DNA from: Rikenellaceae bacterium
GTDB taxonomy: Bacteria > Bacteroidota > Bacteroidia > Bacteroidales > UBA932
Length of the DNA stretch: 9,307 nucleotides
Assembly (NCBI GenBank): GCA_900767405.1
Contig: CAAFZB010000040.1
Coordinates: forward strand, 1-9,307
Reading direction: 5' to 3'
Shown here one piece after another: positions 7,539 to 9,307 of the stretch. The notes beneath the pieces were generated by a model. It made no database searches, was not told the DNA's origin, and saw only the letters and a program-made list of their open reading frames with translations. How positions within the stretch are numbered: position 1 is the stretch's first letter; every line of letters starts with the position of its first letter. Both the position numbers and the translations under genes were made by a program.

Positions 7539-7548
7539 CACAACCGAT

Positions 7549-7621
<73 letters not shown>

Positions 7622-7623
7622 CT

Positions 7624-7660
7624 ATAAGCACGACCGTTTTTGGAAGTGCTTATTTTTTTT
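7624..7660 (+). terminator. Intrinsic terminator of tRNA-Ala (and perhaps the arg operon)
   Basis: ATAAGCAC (7624-7631) and GTGCTTAT (7646-7653) form a perfect 8-bp stem with a 14-nt loop, followed by a run of eight Ts (7653-7660). It starts two bases after the tRNA discriminator, so the 3' trailer is very short. As no other terminator is seen after argH, it may also end arg operon transcripts that read through the tRNA. Confidence 0.85.
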
Positions 7661-7706
7661 GGTATAACGGACTTTTTGGTATAACGGACTTTTTGGTATA
7701 ATGGAC
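7656..7706. repeat. 17-bp tandem repeat, three copies
   Basis: The unit TTTTTGGTATAACGGAC occurs at 7656-7672, 7673-7689 and 7690-7706. The first two are identical and the third has one change (TATAAT for TATAAC). A further T8 run follows at 7707-7714, as if a fourth copy had been started. The first copy begins inside the T-tract of the tRNA terminator. Replication slippage from that T-run is the simplest origin. No coding function is apparent in any frame. Confidence 0.9.
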
Positions 7707-7734
7707 TTTTTTTTGCCGTAGCCTGGCGGGACTT

Positions 7735-7812
7735 CCAAAATGCCCTTTGTCATTGCGGGCTCGACCTGCAATCCCAAAATGCCCTTTGTCATTGTGGGCT
7801 CGACCCGCAATC
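7735..7812. repeat. 39-bp palindromic repeat, two tandem copies (REP-like)
   Basis: Two adjoining 39-bp copies (7735-7773 and 7774-7812) differ at only two positions, both C/T. Each holds a hairpin with 8-bp arms, ATTGCGGG/CCTGCAAT in copy 1 and ATTGTGGG/CCCGCAAT in copy 2, around a CTCGA loop. Each change turns a G-C pair into a G-U pair, so both copies keep all eight pairs. The core resembles dispersed intergenic palindromes of the type GTCATTGCGGG...CCCGCAAT found in many bacteria. Number of copies elsewhere in this genome is unknown. Confidence 0.85.
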
Positions 7813-7815
7813 CCA

Positions 7816-7904
7816 TTCGTGCGTCAGATGTAGGATTCCACGCACAAACACATCAATTTACCCTTTTCGTGCGTCACAGAGGAGATTTCACGCACAAACA
7901 CATC
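7816..7904. repeat. Two 39-nt hairpin repeats at 50-bp spacing with variable cores
   Basis: Copies at 7816-7854 and 7866-7904 share an identical left flank TTCGTGCGTCA (11 nt) and right flank CACGCACAAACACATC (16 nt). Between these lies a 12-nt core that differs (gatgtaggattc and cagaggagattt). GTGCGT and ACGCAC in the flanks are inverted and can form a 6-bp stem with a 15-nt loop in either strand. An 11-nt spacer separates the copies. The family is not one I recognise. There are too few copies and no cas genes, so it is not a CRISPR array. Confidence 0.8.
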
Positions 7905-7974
7905 TAATTGTCAGGGCACAACTTAACATAATATAAATTGTGTAACGAAGCCCAAAAGGGGAGTTCCGCGTTTT
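7905..7974. other. AT-rich intergenic remainder before the acyltransferase gene end
   Basis: This 70-bp stretch between the last repeat and the convergent acyltransferase stop shows no gene. It contains CACAA (7917-7921) and TTGTG (7938-7942) as short inverted arms across an AT-rich core, and a small CCC-AAAA-GGG hairpin near 7951-7961. Neither has a proper T-tract on the minus strand, so no convincing terminator for the acyltransferase gene can be named. Confidence 0.4.
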
Positions 7975-9135
7975 CTACAGTTTCAAACCGTGATTCAGCT
8001 TGTTTACGACCGGGTTTGCATAGATTGTAAGGAAAATGTCGCGCAACTCAGTCTTATTGAATTTTATTGCAGATTCTTTTGCAAGCTTGTGATCGGTGTA
8101 CGCCAGAAATTCTTTCTTCTGGATTTCTGTATAATACCTGGAATATCTGTCGCCGCCGTTAAGAATGTCATAAGCAATGAAATTGTTGGGCCAGAGCTTA
8201 TAGGCATCTACAATCCTGTTGTCCAGAATCTGCATCAGGGACTGATAGCGTTCATTTCCCTTCATCGCTGCGGCCGATGCAATTTCATCTGCCTGCAAAG
8301 GCTTGCAGAAAGCTAGGTTTATATGACCCTTGAGCTGCCTGATTCCTGTAAGGATGCTGTGCAGGTCCTCGTTTTTCTTCTTTGTGTAACTTCCTTCTTT
8401 TCGCTTGATATACAGCTCTTTAGCCTTACGCATATCACACGATTCAATCTCGTACGAGATACTTACGGGAACTATGTTCAATTCTCCGAAATTCGTGCAG
8501 AAATCGTTCTGTCCACTCAAATCGAACATTTTCAAGAGGCCCTGCTCAGTCTGGTCCAGTCCATTCTTGGAGCGGCCCTCTTTCTGGGCTATCCATATTG
8601 ACGAACGGTCAGAGGTTATGGATTCACGTATATAGCGGGACAGCAGCTGTGAACTGAGATACAGTTCGCGCGCCGAAATGCCTCTGATCACCTTGATCAT
8701 ACGGTTCGAACGCAGCAGGTCTTCCACCAGCTGACCGCTGAGCAGATTGCTGCCCACGCATATCTCGGTAAGCGGAATCCCGGCTTCGTTCAACACCATC
8801 TGCGTGATTGCCGGATCAAGTATTATATCCCTGTGGTTTGAAAACAACAGGAACTTATGTCCTTCGACAGACTTCATGTTCTCAAGTCCGGTAAAGGTCA
8901 GTCCCCGGGAAGTCTTGAACAATATGGCCTTTACAACCTTGGACATTACCACATCCTGGAACTCATCAATGCTGTCCACGCTCATAAGCATACCGCGGAG
9001 CGTACCTGCGGGATAATCGGGGAAAAGATATTTTGATATGACGGGAATGGCAGGATTCTTAGCCACTCTGGCAAGAGCTTCCACGGTTTCGGCATCGGAA
9101 TATGGACTTATGCTCTCAAATTCAGATATATTCAT
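7975..9135 (-). CDS. PlsC/GPAT-superfamily acyltransferase
   Basis: The 386-residue protein looks like a glycerol-phosphate or lysophospholipid acyltransferase, probably acting at the inner membrane in lipid synthesis; the acceptor is not identifiable. The motif I position reads SNHRDIILDP with His101 and Asp107. Motif II resembles KVIRG (148-152), motif III is KEGRS (185-189) and motif IV is IVPVSISYE (221-229). His101 and Asp107 are separated by five residues rather than the usual four. No signal peptide or clear membrane helix is seen. The region after about 235 is charged and lies outside the conserved core. ATG 9135 is preferred because an in-frame TGA lies 15 nt upstream and a promoter just before that. 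The gene appears more AT-rich than the arg operon. It could be a phosphatidic-acid, glycine-lipid or other acyltransferase. Confidence 0.85.
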   Translation of the reverse strand: MNISEFESISPYSDAETVEALARVAKNPAIPVISKYLFPDYPAGTLRGMLMSVDSIDEFQDVVMSKVVKAILFKTSRGLTFTGLENMKSVEGHKFLLFSNHRDIILDPAITQMVLNEAGIPLTEICVGSNLLSGQLVEDLLRSNRMIKVIRGISARELYLSSQLLSRYIRESITSDRSSIWIAQKEGRSKNGLDQTEQGLLKMFDLSGQNDFCTNFGELNIVPVSISYEIESCDMRKAKELYIKRKEGSYTKKKNEDLHSILTGIRQLKGHINLAFCKPLQADEIASAAAMKGNERYQSLMQILDNRIVDAYKLWPNNFIAYDILNGGDRYSRYYTEIQKKEFLAYTDHKLAKESAIKFNKTELRDIFLTIYANPVVNKLNHGLKL

Positions 9136-9159
9136 ACAGTCGGTGATTTTTCAATATTA

Positions 9160-9189
9160 CAAATTTAGACAATTTTATTGCCTGCACAA
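9160..9189 (-). promoter_or_regulatory. Promoter of the acyltransferase gene
   Basis: On the minus strand TAAATTTG (9167 down to 9160) matches the Bacteroidota -7 consensus TAnnTTTG exactly. A TTG (9189-9187) lies 19 nt upstream, the usual -33 spacing. The predicted start site leaves a leader of about 20 nt before ATG 9135. The -33 part overlaps the last codons of queA, so the acyltransferase need not depend on queA transcription. Confidence 0.65.
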
Positions 9190-9307
9190 CAACGAACTGT
9201 CGCCGTAACTCAAAAATCTGAAGCCGTTTTCCAGGGCAAAATCGTAAATACGCTTCCAATCTCCCCCAACGAAAGCAGAAATCAGCAGGATAAGCGTACT
9301 CTGTGGC
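9175..9307 (-). CDS. queA: S-adenosylmethionine:tRNA ribosyltransferase-isomerase, C-terminal fragment
   Basis: The last 43 codons of a gene that continues beyond the window are visible, ending in TAA at 9177-9175. The reading frame gives PQSTLILLISAFVGGDW, then YDFALENGFRFLSYGDSSLL. This matches the conserved C-terminal end of QueA (P-x-STLL...SAF.G..., then the A...Y/FRF.SYGDA.L ending). QueA transfers and isomerises the ribose of S-adenosylmethionine onto preQ1-modified tRNA to make epoxyqueuosine at the wobble base of GUN-anticodon tRNAs. Its substrates do not include the nearby tRNA-Ala(GGC). It ends 39 nt before the acyltransferase start on the same strand. The fragment is short, but the motif pattern is distinctive. 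Confidence 0.85.
   Translation of the reverse strand, partial: PQSTLILLISAFVGGDWKRIYDFALENGFRFLSYGDSSLLCRQ

Noticed and set aside
7622..7816. 64-residue minus-strand open frame with repeated PAMTKGIL-like segments
   Set aside because: It is a translation of the terminator and tandem repeats. The peptide repeats simply mirror the DNA repeats.
7656..7904. Possible CRISPR array
   Set aside because: The repeats are of three different families with two or three copies each, spacers are absent or the wrong size, and no cas gene is near.
9175..9307. Functional link between queA and the nearby tRNA gene
   Set aside because: QueA modifies tRNAs with GUN anticodons (Tyr, His, Asn, Asp), not tRNA-Ala(GGC), so the closeness is probably coincidental.

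Overview
The window looks like a chromosomal segment from a member of the Bacteroidota, probably Bacteroidales. The reasons are: a carbamoyltransferase of the Bacteroidota ArgF' type (N-acyl-ornithine transcarbamylase) in place of ordinary ArgF; promoter -7 elements of the form TAnnTTTG before the tRNA and the acyltransferase gene; few Shine-Dalgarno sites; and an acyltransferase with the NHRDIxLD motif I recall from Bacteroidota. GC content looks higher than in Bacteroides proper, so another Bacteroidales family is possible. Genus cannot be fixed by reading.

Layout: (1) 1-81, leader with a small palindrome and at most a weak promoter. (2) 82-7462, seven plus-strand arginine genes in the order argG-argC-argD-argF'-argB-argE-argH. 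Neighbours overlap (8 nt, or 4-nt ATGA overlaps) or lie 1-2 nt apart, so this is almost certainly one operon. (3) 7549-7621, tRNA-Ala(GGC) with its own promoter and a strong intrinsic terminator. (4) About 7656-7977, a non-coding island of three different repeat families, lying between convergent transcription units. (5) 7975-9135, minus strand, a PlsC/GPAT-superfamily acyltransferase. (6) 9175-9307, minus strand, the last 43 codons of queA, running off the window.

How the genes work together: ArgB, ArgC and ArgD turn N-acylglutamate into N-acylornithine. ArgF' carbamoylates the still-acylated ornithine to N-acylcitrulline. ArgE removes the acyl group to give citrulline. ArgG and ArgH then make arginine. 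This is the 'acylcitrulline' variant of arginine synthesis. Ser90 of ArgF', where N-acetylornithine enzymes carry Glu, predicts succinyl rather than acetyl as the blocking group. The enzyme for the first acylation, the carbamoyl-phosphate synthetase genes and a regulator are not in the window.

No clearly new multi-gene system is visible. The least explained material is the repeat island downstream of the tRNA. The best protein-level points are Ser90 of ArgF' and the H-x5-D spacing in the acyltransferase.
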